Below are positions 1 through 8,175 of a DNA stretch of 13,125 bases, one piece after another. A model generated the notes under the pieces. That model made no database searches and was not told the origin of the DNA. It saw nothing but the letters and a program-made list of their open reading frames with translations. Position numbers and translations under genes: made by a program. Every line of letters starts with the position of its first letter. Positions within the stretch are counted from its first letter, which is position 1. Source of the DNA: Lutacidiplasma sp049802875 (GTDB taxonomy: Archaea > Thermoplasmatota > Thermoplasmata > Lutacidiplasmatales > UBA184); assembly GCA_049802875.1 (NCBI GenBank), contig JBARNH010000003.1, forward strand, positions 1-13,125, in the 5' to 3' direction.

Positions 1-4
1 ACAA

Positions 5-1473
<1,469 letters not shown>

Positions 1474-1477
1474 AGAA

Positions 1478-1550
1478 CGCCGACCGTCCCGGTCGGTGGT
1501 TCGGGTCGCGATCCGACGTGCTGACGCGACTTCGCTCGTCTCTTCTCTCC
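1478..1550 (+). terminator. Probable 16S terminator or 3' processing region
   Basis: Just after the 16S 3' end, CCGACC (1480-1485) pairs with GGTCGG (1491-1496) around a 5-nt loop. It can be extended by a G-U and a C-G pair at the base. A second small stem is possible between TCGGG (1501-1505) and TCCGA (1512-1516). A pyrimidine-rich tract with several T residues follows at 1530-1550, which suits archaeal termination. The stems could instead belong to rRNA processing; without the 5' flank this cannot be separated. The function is inferred from position and structure only. Confidence 0.4.
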
Positions 1551-1585
1551 TATCGGCCATCAACCCATTTTTGGGTATCTACAAC

Positions 1586-1595
1586 CAATTTATTA
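1586..1595 (+). promoter_or_regulatory. TATA box of the riboflavin operon (leaderless promoter)
   Basis: The A/T-only stretch CAATTTATTA stands out in GC-rich surroundings. Its centre (about 1592) is 26 nt upstream of the ribB ATG at 1618. Archaeal transcription usually starts about 25 nt downstream of the TATA centre, which puts the start site at or next to the ATG. The only SD-like bases (GGAG, 1613-1616) are one base from the ATG, too close to serve. The ribB message is therefore probably leaderless and transcribed separately from the 16S gene. Confidence 0.65.
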
Positions 1596-1617
1596 GCCCT
1601 GTCCGGGTTCCGGGAGC

Positions 1618-2349
1618 ATGCTCTCCCTCCCTAGGGTCCGGCCGGTGCCGGCCGTCCTGGCCCCGGCGGCGCGCGCGCTCGCCGACGGGGAGCCGGTGCT
1701 GATCTTCGACGCCCCGGACCGGGAAGGGGAGACCGATCTCGTCATCCTCTCCGAAGGGGCGACGCCCGAGCTCGTCCACCTGCTCCGCCGCGACGCGGGC
1801 GGGTGGATCTGCACGGCGATCTCGGACGAGCTCCGATGCCGTCTCGGTCTGCCCTTTTATTCCGAGCTGCTGGAAGGGAGCGCAGCGGACTACCCGATCC
1901 TCCGTGACCTCCGGCGGGAACAGCTCCGGTACGACGCGCGGAGTCCGTTCGGACTCCACGTCCATCATCGCTCGACCTATACCGGGATCCCCGACAACGA
2001 CCGCGCGACCGCCATCCGCGCGCTCGGGAAGATCGCGCTCGCCGCGGCGGGGCTCTCGGACGCCGAGCTCCGGGCGCGGTTCGCGTCCGAGTTCAGCTCC
2101 CCGGGCCACCTTCCGATCATCTACGCCGCCCCCGGTCTCCTCTCCGAACGGAAGGGTCATACGGAACTTTCTGTTGCGCTCGCCCGGATGGCCGGTCTCT
2201 CCGAATCGACGACCGTGTGCGAGATGCTCGGCGATTCCGGTGGCGCGCGCTCCCCCGACGCCGCGCGGCGGTACGCGGAGGCGCACGGGTTCGAATTTCT
2301 CGACGGAACGACGCTCCTCGGGGCCTGGCGGACATGGTCGTCCGCGTAA
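1618..2349 (+). CDS. ribB: 3,4-dihydroxy-2-butanone 4-phosphate synthase
   Basis: Converts ribulose 5-phosphate to 3,4-dihydroxy-2-butanone 4-phosphate plus formate, supplying the four-carbon unit for lumazine synthase; cytosolic. The 243-residue protein is a stand-alone RibB with no GTP cyclohydrolase II domain, slightly longer than the usual 215-230. Visible motifs are the acidic metal/substrate loop DREGETD (34-40), TGIPDNDRAT (122-131), SPGH (161-164), RKGHTE with its conserved His181 (178-183), and a Cys-Glu pair (201-202). The ATG at 1618 is chosen because a TATA box lies 26 nt upstream. It is the first gene of a four-gene operon; its end overlaps the ribL start by 16 nt. An annotator might use the family name DHBP synthase. 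Confidence 0.95.
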   Translation: MLSLPRVRPVPAVLAPAARALADGEPVLIFDAPDREGETDLVILSEGATPELVHLLRRDAGGWICTAISDELRCRLGLPFYSELLEGSAADYPILRDLRREQLRYDARSPFGLHVHHRSTYTGIPDNDRATAIRALGKIALAAAGLSDAELRARFASEFSSPGHLPIIYAAPGLLSERKGHTELSVALARMAGLSESTTVCEMLGDSGGARSPDAARRYAEAHGFEFLDGTTLLGAWRTWSSA

Positions 2350-2777
2350 TGGCGACGGGGGTCTTCGACCTCCTCCACCCGGGACACGTCTACTTCCTCA
2401 CGGAAGCGCGGAAGCTCGGCGACGAGCTCGTGGTCGTCGTTGCCCGGGACAAGACCGCCCGTCGGCTGAAGCACGAGCCGTACGTCCCCGAGCACATCCG
2501 CCGCGAGATGGTCGAAGCCCTGAAGCCCGTCGACCGAGCGATCTTGGGCTCGACGACCGACATCTACGAGACCGTGGTCAACGAGCGGCCGTCGATCATC
2601 GCGCTCGGATACAACCAGGTCTGGAACGAGGCCGAGGTCGAACGCGAATGCGCCCGTCGCGGCGTTCCGGTCAAGGTCGTCCGCATCGGACCGATCCCCC
2701 ACGACGAGCTCGCGACCCGGCGGATCGTCGAGCGGATCCTCGAGATCGCGGGCCGGCCGAAGGAGGCGAGTCCGTGA
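2334..2777 (+). CDS. ribL: FAD synthetase, archaeal RibL type (FMN adenylyltransferase)
   Basis: A 147-residue nucleotidyltransferase of the cytidylyltransferase-like fold. Archaeal RibL transfers AMP from ATP to FMN, giving FAD and pyrophosphate. The nucleotide-binding signature HPGH is at 15-18 after a first strand ending TGVFD (8-12). ARDKTARR (37-44) and LGSTTDIYE (71-79) follow, the usual RibL order. The ATG at 2334 is chosen over a second in-frame ATG at 2349 because residues 1-7 form the conserved first beta strand. The latter ATG overlaps the ribB TAA by one base, so it remains possible. A long in-frame extension back to 2217 lies wholly inside ribB and is rejected. The protein has a single cysteine (Cys106). 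Related glycerol-phosphate cytidylyltransferases share the fold, but the flavin neighbours support RibL. Confidence 0.88.
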   Translation: MVVRVMATGVFDLLHPGHVYFLTEARKLGDELVVVVARDKTARRLKHEPYVPEHIRREMVEALKPVDRAILGSTTDIYETVVNERPSIIALGYNQVWNEAEVERECARRGVPVKVVRIGPIPHDELATRRIVERILEIAGRPKEASP

Positions 2778-3247
2778 AGAAGATCGGTGTCGTCGACACG
2801 ACGTTCGCGCGCGTCGACATGGCCTCCTACGCCGTCCGGGCGCTCCAGGGCCGGGGGACAGGGTTCCGGATCGTCCGCCGGACGGTCCCGGGGATCAAGG
2901 ACCTCCCGGTCGCCTGCCGGCAGCTGTTCCTCGAGGAACGGGTCGACCTCTGCCTCGTCCTCGGGATGCCCGGGAAGGCGGAGTACGACAAGACCTGCGC
3001 CCACGAAGCGTCGATGGGCCTCCTCTTCACCGGCGTCCTCGAGGCGAAGCCGATCCTCGAATGCTTCGTGTTCGAGGGCGAGGCGCGGGACGCGCGGGAG
3101 CTCGAAACCCTCGCGCGGCGACGGGCAGAGGAGCACGCGCTGAACGCCTTCGCCCTACTCTTCCGGCCCCAAGAGCTCTCCCGTCGCGCCGGCGAGGGAC
3201 TGCGACAGGGATTCGCGGACGCGGGGCCGGTGCGGCGGTCCCACTGA
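2774..3247 (+). CDS. ribC: Riboflavin synthase, archaeal RibC type
   Basis: Dismutates two molecules of 6,7-dimethyl-8-ribityllumazine into riboflavin and the pyrimidine that lumazine synthase re-uses. The 157-residue protein belongs to the archaeal family, which is related to lumazine synthase and not to bacterial riboflavin synthase. Recognisable blocks are the N-terminal GVVDTTFARVDMAS (5-18), TVPGIKDLPVAC (37-48), LGMPGKAEYDKTCAHEAS (63-80) and RQGFADAGP (144-152). The start is the GTG at 2774. It overlaps the ribL TGA by four bases, and a Shine-Dalgarno GGAGG (2762-2766) lies 7 nt before it, so translational coupling with ribL is likely. Family length is about 153-156 residues, agreeing with this start. 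The longer open frame running back to 1904 is a GC-rich shadow. Confidence 0.95.
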   Translation: MKKIGVVDTTFARVDMASYAVRALQGRGTGFRIVRRTVPGIKDLPVACRQLFLEERVDLCLVLGMPGKAEYDKTCAHEASMGLLFTGVLEAKPILECFVFEGEARDARELETLARRRAEEHALNAFALLFRPQELSRRAGEGLRQGFADAGPVRRSH

Positions 3248-3256
3248 CGATCCAAC

Positions 3257-3260
3257 GGAG
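3257..3260 (+). promoter_or_regulatory. Ribosome binding site of ribH
   Basis: GGAG, complementary to part of the 16S tail, lies 8 nt before the ribH ATG in the 21-nt gap after ribC. It fixes the ribH start and shows that downstream genes of this operon use SD-led initiation. Confidence 0.6.
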
Positions 3261-3268
3261 AACGAACG

Positions 3269-3709
3269 ATGGCGAAACGAACCAACGAGGGAAAGGGAGT
3301 GACGGTGGCGATCGTGGCGAGCGAGTACAACTACGACATCACGCTCATGATGCTCGAGCGGGCCAAGGAGGAGGTCGACTTCCTCGGCGCAACGCTGGGA
3401 CCGGTCGTGAAGACGCCCGGCGTCTACGACATGCCGCTCGCAGTCAAGGTGCTGTTCGGCCGCTCGGACATCGACGCGGTCGTCGCGCTCGGGGCCGTGA
3501 TCGAGGGCGAGACCAACCACGACGAGGTCGTGATGAACCAGGCGGCCCGGAAGCTCACGGACCTTTCGGTGGAGTTCGGGAAGCCGCTCGGCCTCGGCGT
3601 CTCGGGACCGGGCGAGACGCGGCTCCAGGCCCAGGACCGCATCGAGAACGCGGGGAATGCCGTCCGCGCGGTGGTCAAGATGGTCCGACGCCTCCGGGAC
3701 CTGGGATAG
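3269..3709 (+). CDS. ribH: 6,7-dimethyl-8-ribityllumazine synthase
   Basis: Condenses 3,4-dihydroxy-2-butanone 4-phosphate (the RibB product) with 5-amino-6-ribitylamino-uracil to give the lumazine substrate of RibC; the family forms pentamers or 60-subunit shells. The protein has 146 residues, typical length. Motifs seen: VAIVASEYNYD (13-23), where an aromatic residue stacks on the pyrimidine in the family; PGVYDMPLAVKVL (50-62); and ALGAVIEGETNHDEVV (73-88), with His84 in the position of the catalytic histidine. The C-terminal SGPGETRLQAQDR (112-124) binds phosphate in homologues. It is the last gene of the operon. Downstream, 72 bp separate it from a convergent gene. Confidence 0.95.
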   Translation: MAKRTNEGKGVTVAIVASEYNYDITLMMLERAKEEVDFLGATLGPVVKTPGVYDMPLAVKVLFGRSDIDAVVALGAVIEGETNHDEVVMNQAARKLTDLSVEFGKPLGLGVSGPGETRLQAQDRIENAGNAVRAVVKMVRRLRDLG

Positions 3710-3781
3710 GCCGGTCGTCCGGCGGGCGCCCTCGCCCCCGACCCGGTCCGTAGCCAAAGACGGGCGAACGCACGGAGCCTG

Positions 3782-4138
3782 CTAGAGACCGAGACGGCTA
3801 CGAAGGTACTCGAACGCCGTCTTCCCCTTCGCCGAGTGGGCAGTGACGGCGAGACTCCCGGGCGGCACCGAAGCCGGATCCCGCGTTCGAAGCGCAGCGA
3901 CCAGGCGATCGTGGGGGATGGTGAGGGTCACGTCGGGGTGCGGGGCGGCGCCGGCCACCACCGACACCGCCCCGGACTTATCCACGAGCAGCGACGCGAT
4001 GCCGTCGTCCGTCGCAAAGACCCAAGCCTGCGGCAAATACGTCCGTACGAACCCGCCGAACGGGCCGTTCAACCGGTTCTTCAGCTCCGGTTCGAACCGG
4101 AGACCCGTCTCCCGCAACAGACGCTCGATGCAGCTCAT
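3782..4138 (-). CDS. SCP2-like lipid-binding domain protein
   Basis: A 118-residue cytosolic protein without signal peptide or membrane helix. The pattern resembles the SCP2 sterol/lipid-carrier fold: an N-terminal helix (1-22), a strand-rich middle with DGIASLLVDKSGAVSVV (45-61), PDVTLTIPHDRLVAALRTRD (68-87), then PPGSLAVTAHSAKG (92-105) and a last helix TAFEYLRSRLGL (107-118). The PDVTLTI...L segment followed by a short conserved GSLxV strand and a final helix is the SCP2 hallmark. Members bind acyl chains or acyl-CoA, but no ligand can be named here. The ATG at 4138 is chosen because a TATA box sits 26 nt upstream; the open frame continues to 4525 but that extension is Arg/Pro-rich shadow. 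It is divergent from the biotin operon and convergent with ribH. The family call is from pattern only. Confidence 0.6.
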   Translation of the reverse strand: MSCIERLLRETGLRFEPELKNRLNGPFGGFVRTYLPQAWVFATDDGIASLLVDKSGAVSVVAGAAPHPDVTLTIPHDRLVAALRTRDPASVPPGSLAVTAHSAKGKTAFEYLRSRLGL

Positions 4139-4160
4139 CGGGTCCGCCGAGACCGACGCG

Positions 4161-4167
4161 AATATAG
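4161..4167 (-). promoter_or_regulatory. TATA box of the SCP2-like gene (leaderless promoter)
   Basis: Read on the minus strand this is CTATATT in a GC-rich context. Its centre is 26 nt upstream of the ATG at 4138, so transcription would begin at the start codon. No SD sequence precedes that ATG. This is the main evidence for the chosen start. Confidence 0.65.
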
Positions 4168-4288
4168 GGCCGTCGGCGCGTCGTTCCCGGACGTTCCCAC
4201 CGGACGGGTCGGCCGACGGGACCACAGCCGCTTCGCCCGGATCCGGAAGGCGCACCGGACCGGTCGGCCCCGCGAACGCACGTCGCGT

Positions 4289-4313
4289 CCAAACCGTTAA
4301 GGGGCCACGCCCC
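4289..4313 (+). promoter_or_regulatory. Candidate promoter and small inverted repeat before the biotin operon
   Basis: The AT-leaning stretch AAACCGTTAAG (4291-4301) is the only TATA-like element before birA. It would place transcription start near 4321, giving a leader of roughly 18 nt with a GAGG (4328-4331) 7 nt before the ATG. Directly after it, GGGGC (4301-4305) can pair with GCCCC (4309-4313) around CAC. The repeat could be an operator or a chance GC-rich palindrome. The 200-bp divergent region 4139-4338 holds nothing else recognisable apart from the opposite promoter. Confidence 0.35.
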
Positions 4314-4338
4314 TCGCTCGCCACCGAGAGGCGCCTCG

Positions 4339-5079
4339 ATGGGTCCTCGTGAGTTTCACTCCGAGATTTCCTCGACCCAGGACCGGGCGATCGAATGTGC
4401 CCGGAGCGGCGCGCCCGACGGAACCCGGGTCGTCGCCCTCCGTCAGACCCACGGGCGCGGTCGTCTCGACCACGAATGGGCCTCTCCTCCCGGTGGCCTC
4501 TACCTCTCGATCCTGCTCCGTACACCCGCGGAACACGTGACCCTCCTTCCCCTCGCGCTGGGGGCCGAGCTCGCTCACGAGCTCCACGGTCAGTGGGGGG
4601 TACCGTTCGCGGTCCGTTGGCCGAACGACGTGTTGGTGACCCTTCCGCCGTCCCCGGCCCGCAAGGTCGCGGGGATCCTCGTCGACCGCGTCGAGTCTCC
4701 GGGCTCAGGTTCCGTTGCCGTCGCGGGGATCGGCGTGAACGTCACGACCGACCGGACGGAGTTCTCCCCTGAGCTCCGGGACCGCGCGGTCTCCCTCGCC
4801 GAGGTGGCGACCCCGCCGCCGACCGTAGACGCCGTTGAGACGATCGTCGTCCGAAGCGCCCTGCGGGCCGCGATCGGGCTCCGAGGTCCCGGTGGCGTCG
4901 AAGCGACGCGTCGACTCTGCCGTCGCTGGCTCTATGGGGTCGGTCGAAGGGCCTCGGTCGACGGGCGCCCGGCCGGGACGATCGCCGGCCTGGGCGATGA
5001 CGGCGAGCTCCTCCTCGACCAAGGCTCCGAGCGCGTGGCGATAAGAGCCGGCGAGGTTCGCGTGGACGAGGTCGCATGA
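4339..5079 (+). CDS. birA: Biotin--protein ligase (monofunctional BirA)
   Basis: Activates biotin with ATP to biotinyl-AMP and transfers it to a lysine of a carrier protein, here most likely the carrier encoded at the end of the same operon. The 246-residue protein starts directly with the catalytic domain and has no N-terminal DNA-binding domain, so it should not act as a repressor. Motifs: SSTQD (11-15), the biotin/ATP loop GRGRLDHEW (39-47), GGLYLSILL (52-60), RWPND (93-97), KVAGIL with the lysine that contacts the adenylate (109-114), GIGVNV (130-135), and a C-terminal SH3-like cap (about 200-245). Its TGA overlaps the next ATG by four bases. Finding the ligase at the head of its own substrate's operon supports a dedicated biotin enzyme complex. 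Confidence 0.93.
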   Translation: MGPREFHSEISSTQDRAIECARSGAPDGTRVVALRQTHGRGRLDHEWASPPGGLYLSILLRTPAEHVTLLPLALGAELAHELHGQWGVPFAVRWPNDVLVTLPPSPARKVAGILVDRVESPGSGSVAVAGIGVNVTTDRTEFSPELRDRAVSLAEVATPPPTVDAVETIVVRSALRAAIGLRGPGGVEATRRLCRRWLYGVGRRASVDGRPAGTIAGLGDDGELLLDQGSERVAIRAGEVRVDEVA

Positions 5080-6626
5080 GCGAGGCGTTCGACCGGTGGA
5101 CCCGAAGGAAACGGAAGGCCCTCGAGGGGGGCGGAGCCGACCGGGTCGCGAAGCATCGGGCCGCCGGGAAGCTCACCGCCCGCGAGCGGCTCGAGTCGTT
5201 CTTCGACCCCGACACGTTCACCGAGATCGACCCGTTCGTCACGCATCGCGTCGAGAAATTCGGGATGGCGGACCGCCGCCCTCCCGGCGACGGGGTCGTG
5301 ACCGGCTGGGGCGAAGTCGACGGACGCCCGGTCTGTGCGTTCGCTCAGGACGCGACCGTCTTCGGCGGTGCGCTCGGCGAAGCCCATGCGATGAAGATCG
5401 TCAAGGTAATGGACACCGCCCGCAAGGCGGGGGTGCCGATCGTCGGGCTCGACGATTCCGGTGGGGCCCGGATTCAGGAGGGAGTGATGAGCCTCGGGGG
5501 GTACGGCGAGGTGTTCTTCCGCAACGTCACGCTCTCGGGCGTCGTTCCCCAGCTCTCGCTCATCCTCGGCCCGTGCGCGGGGGGGGCCGTCTACTCCCCC
5601 GCGATCACCGATTTCGTGATCATGGCGAAGGGGACGGGCCAGATGTTCATCACCGGTCCGGACGTGGTCCGTGCGGTCACCGGCGAGGAGGTCACCTTGG
5701 AGGCGCTCGGCGGCGCCGAAGCCCACGCCACGCTGAGCGGCGTCTCCCATTTCACGGCCGGCTCCGACCCGGAGGCGATCCAGCTCGCGCGCCGGATCCT
5801 CTCGTACCTTCCGTTGAACAACCTGGAGGAGGCGCCCATGTCGGTCGCCGCGGGGCCGTCCGACGGGGCAGCGACCGAACTCCCGGGCGTTGTCCCCGAG
5901 GACGCCAACTCTCCCTACGACGTCCACGAGGTCCTCGCCCGGGTCCTCGATACGGACTCGTTCCTCGAGGTTCAGGCGGAGTGGGCACCGAACATTGTCA
6001 TCGGGCTCGCTCGCCTGGCCGGACACTCGATCGGCGTCGTCGCGAACAACCCCAACTCGCTCGCGGGCACGCTCGACATCAACGCCTCCACGAAGGCCGC
6101 GCGGTTCGTTCGGTTCTGCGACGCGTTCAACCTACCGCTCGTCACGTTCGTGGACGTCCCCGGCTTCCTTCCGGGAACGTCCCAAGAGCACGGCGGGATC
6201 ATCCGACACGGGGCGAAGCTCCTGTACGCGTACGCCGAGGCAACCGTCCCGCTCCTGACCGTCATCCTGCGCAAAGCCTACGGAGGAGCGTACGACGTCA
6301 TGTGCTCGAAGCACCTCGGAGGGGACCTGAACCTCGCCTGGCCGACCGCGGAGATCGCGGTGATGGGGGCCGACGGCGCCGTCAACATCCTCTTCCGACG
6401 CGACATCGACCGGACGCCGGTGGGCGAGCGGGAGCTGGTCCGGGCCCGACTGACCGATGAGTACCGAACCGAGTTCCTGAACCCGTACCTCGCCGCGGAA
6501 CGCGGCTACATCGACGACGTCATCGACCCGTCGGAGACGAGGGACCGGTTGGTCGCCGGTCTGAAGATGTTCTCCTCCAAACGCGACGACCGCCCCGCGA
6601 GGAAGCACGGGAACATCCCGCTCTAG
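5076..6626 (+). CDS. Acyl-CoA carboxyltransferase subunit (12S / PccB / MmdA type)
   Basis: Transfers a carboxyl group between biotin on the carrier protein and an acyl-CoA such as propionyl-CoA. The 516 residues form two crotonase-fold halves. The N-terminal signature DRVAKHRAAGKLTARERLE is at 22-40. The first oxyanion-hole region is GPCAGGAVYSPA (165-176). The second is RKAYGGAYDVM (399-409), followed by LNLAWPTAEIAVMGADGAV (418-436). The end KHGNIPL (510-516) is typical of PccB/MmdA. Asp407, in AYDVM, falls where propionyl-CoA carboxylases carry the Asp that favours propionyl- over acetyl-CoA (position recalled, not aligned). Length fits both the transcarboxylase 12S subunit (about 524) and PccB (about 530). 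It starts in an ATGA overlap with birA and is followed after 16 nt by the 5S-type gene. Family certain; substrate inferred. Confidence 0.93.
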   Translation: MSEAFDRWTRRKRKALEGGGADRVAKHRAAGKLTARERLESFFDPDTFTEIDPFVTHRVEKFGMADRRPPGDGVVTGWGEVDGRPVCAFAQDATVFGGALGEAHAMKIVKVMDTARKAGVPIVGLDDSGGARIQEGVMSLGGYGEVFFRNVTLSGVVPQLSLILGPCAGGAVYSPAITDFVIMAKGTGQMFITGPDVVRAVTGEEVTLEALGGAEAHATLSGVSHFTAGSDPEAIQLARRILSYLPLNNLEEAPMSVAAGPSDGAATELPGVVPEDANSPYDVHEVLARVLDTDSFLEVQAEWAPNIVIGLARLAGHSIGVVANNPNSLAGTLDINASTKAARFVRFCDAFNLPLVTFVDVPGFLPGTSQEHGGIIRHGAKLLYAYAEATVPLLTVILRKAYGGAYDVMCSKHLGGDLNLAWPTAEIAVMGADGAVNILFRRDIDRTPVGERELVRARLTDEYRTEFLNPYLAAERGYIDDVIDPSETRDRLVAGLKMFSSKRDDRPARKHGNIPL

Positions 6627-6642
6627 CTCAGGGTCGTCGGTC

Positions 6643-8175
6643 ATGGTCGGCATCACGGAGACCGTCCTGCGCGACGGCCACCAGTCGCTGATCGCGACGC
6701 GGATGCGCACGCGGGACATGCTGCCGGCCGCCGAGCGGCTCGACGCGATCGGCTACCGCTCGCTCGAAGTATGGGGGGGCGCGACGTTCGACGTCGGTCT
6801 GCGGTTCCTGCGCGAGGACCCGTGGGAACGACTGCGTCTCTTGAAACGCGCGATGCCCGACACTCCGCTCCAGATGCTGCTGCGCGGGCAGAACCTGGTC
6901 GGCTACCGACACTACGCGGACGACGTCGTTCGCAAGTTCGTCGCCGAAGCGGCCCGCCAGGGGATCGACATCTTCCGGGTGTTCGACGCGCTCAACGACC
7001 CGCGGAACATGGAAGTGGCGCTCGACGCGGTCCGCCGGGCCGGCGCGCGAGCCCAGGCGACGATCTGTTACACCCAGTCTCCCGTCCACACCCTCCCCGC
7101 GTTCGTCGAGCTCGGCCGGCGGCTCGCCGCCATGGGCGCGGACGAGCTCTGCGTCAAGGACATGGCGGGGTTCCTGCCGCCGACCGAGGGCGGGCAACTC
7201 GTCCGGGCGCTCGTGAAGGAGGTCGGCCTCCCCGTGGTCGTCCACACCCACTCGTCGAGCGGGATGTCGACCATGACCTGCCTCGCGGTCGCGGAGGCCG
7301 GCGCGACCGCGGTCGACAGCGCGCTCAGCCCGTTCTCGGGGGGCGCGTCGCAACCGCCGACCGAGACGCTCGTCGGGGCGATGCGGAACTCCGCCCTCGA
7401 CCCGAAGCTCGACCTGAACGCGCTGGCCGACCTCGCGGAGTATTTCGGCACCGTACTCGACCGTTACCGTCCGCTCCTCAACCTCCGTTCGCTCCAGACC
7501 GACCCGGGGATCCTGACCCACCAGGTGCCGGGAGGGATGCTCTCGAACCTCCTCTCCCAACTCCAGGAGCAGGAGGCGCTCGGCCGGTTGACCGAGGTCC
7601 TCGCCGAGGTCCCCCGGGTCCGGGCCGATCTTGGGTACCCACCGCTCGTCACACCGACCAGCCAGATCGTCGGGATCCAGGCGGTCCTCAATGTCCTCAC
7701 CGGTGGACGGTACCGCCAGATCACGCAGGAGGTTCGCGACTACGTCCGGGGGCTCTACGGGACTCCGCCGGCCCCCGTCGACGCCGACCTGAAGGCGAAG
7801 GTGCTCTCGGCGGGGCCCCCGGCCATCACGGGACGCCCGGCCGACCTCCTGCCGCCGGAGTTCGAGAAGATGCTGGGGGAGGTACGGGCGCTCGTGCCCG
7901 CCGCCGATGACGCGGAGGCGCTCTCCTACGCCCTGTTTCCGGCGGTCTACCGATCGTACCGGGCGGCGGTCAGCCGAGGTCTCACCTCCGACGTGCTCAC
8001 CTCGGCCGCCCTCGGCGTGGTCGGGGCGCTCCGGGCCCCGGCACGGTCTCCGGCCCCTCCGGGTCCCGCGGTCTCGGGCGCCGGCGGGTTGAGCCCCTGG
8101 GCTCACGAGGGCCGAACGCGCCTTCAATCGCAACGGAGGTGGGTCGATGCGCGTCACGATCGAACGCGACGGTAA
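6643..8175 (+). CDS. Pyruvate/oxaloacetate carboxyltransferase subunit (5S / PycB / OadA type)
   Basis: A TIM-barrel carboxyltransferase that moves a carboxyl group between carboxybiotin and pyruvate/oxaloacetate. Family motifs are all visible: ETVLRDGHQSL (6-16), EVWGGATFD (42-50), LRGQNLVGY (80-88), FRVFDALND (111-119), VKDMAG (171-176), HTHSSSGM (201-208), QVPGGMLSNL (294-303) and VTPTSQIVG (336-344). The expected metal ligands are present: Asp11, Lys172 (carbamylated in homologues), His201 and His203. The length of 510 is close to the 5S subunit of propionibacterial transcarboxylase (about 505). There is no attached biotinyl domain, unlike OadA, so it must use the separate carrier downstream. 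Residues 465-485 are Pro/Ala/Gly-rich, and the last 10 codons overlap the carrier gene. The ATG at 6643 matches the family N-terminus; only a weak AGGG lies 9 nt upstream. Confidence 0.93.
   Translation: MVGITETVLRDGHQSLIATRMRTRDMLPAAERLDAIGYRSLEVWGGATFDVGLRFLREDPWERLRLLKRAMPDTPLQMLLRGQNLVGYRHYADDVVRKFVAEAARQGIDIFRVFDALNDPRNMEVALDAVRRAGARAQATICYTQSPVHTLPAFVELGRRLAAMGADELCVKDMAGFLPPTEGGQLVRALVKEVGLPVVVHTHSSSGMSTMTCLAVAEAGATAVDSALSPFSGGASQPPTETLVGAMRNSALDPKLDLNALADLAEYFGTVLDRYRPLLNLRSLQTDPGILTHQVPGGMLSNLLSQLQEQEALGRLTEVLAEVPRVRADLGYPPLVTPTSQIVGIQAVLNVLTGGRYRQITQEVRDYVRGLYGTPPAPVDADLKAKVLSAGPPAITGRPADLLPPEFEKMLGEVRALVPAADDAEALSYALFPAVYRSYRAAVSRGLTSDVLTSAALGVVGALRAPARSPAPPGPAVSGAGGLSPWAHEGRTRLQSQRRWVDARHDRTRR
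8135..8140 (+). promoter_or_regulatory. Perfect Shine-Dalgarno of the biotin carrier gene, inside the preceding gene
   Basis: GGAGGT is the exact complement of ACCTCC at 1466-1471 in this window's own 16S rRNA. It lies 6 nt before the ATG at 8147, within the coding sequence of the 5S-type gene, and decides the carrier's start. Such a strong site may let the carrier be made in greater amounts than the catalytic subunits. Confidence 0.8.

Noticed and set aside
2217..2333. In-frame extension of ribL upstream of 2334
   Set aside because: It lies wholly within ribB, and its residues are basic low-complexity; the family begins at the strand before HPGH.
1904..2773. In-frame extension of ribC back to 1904
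   Set aside because: It would overlap ribB and ribL entirely and is Arg/Ser/Pro-rich. The GTG at 2774 has an SD and matches the family N-terminus.
4139..4525. N-terminal extension of the SCP2-like protein to 4525
   Set aside because: It would cross the divergent promoter region and the start of birA; the extension is Arg/Gly/Pro-rich, and a TATA box supports the ATG at 4138.
4932..6026. 364-codon minus-strand open frame opposite the 12S-type gene
   Set aside because: Low-complexity shadow of a well-supported gene; no recognisable motif.
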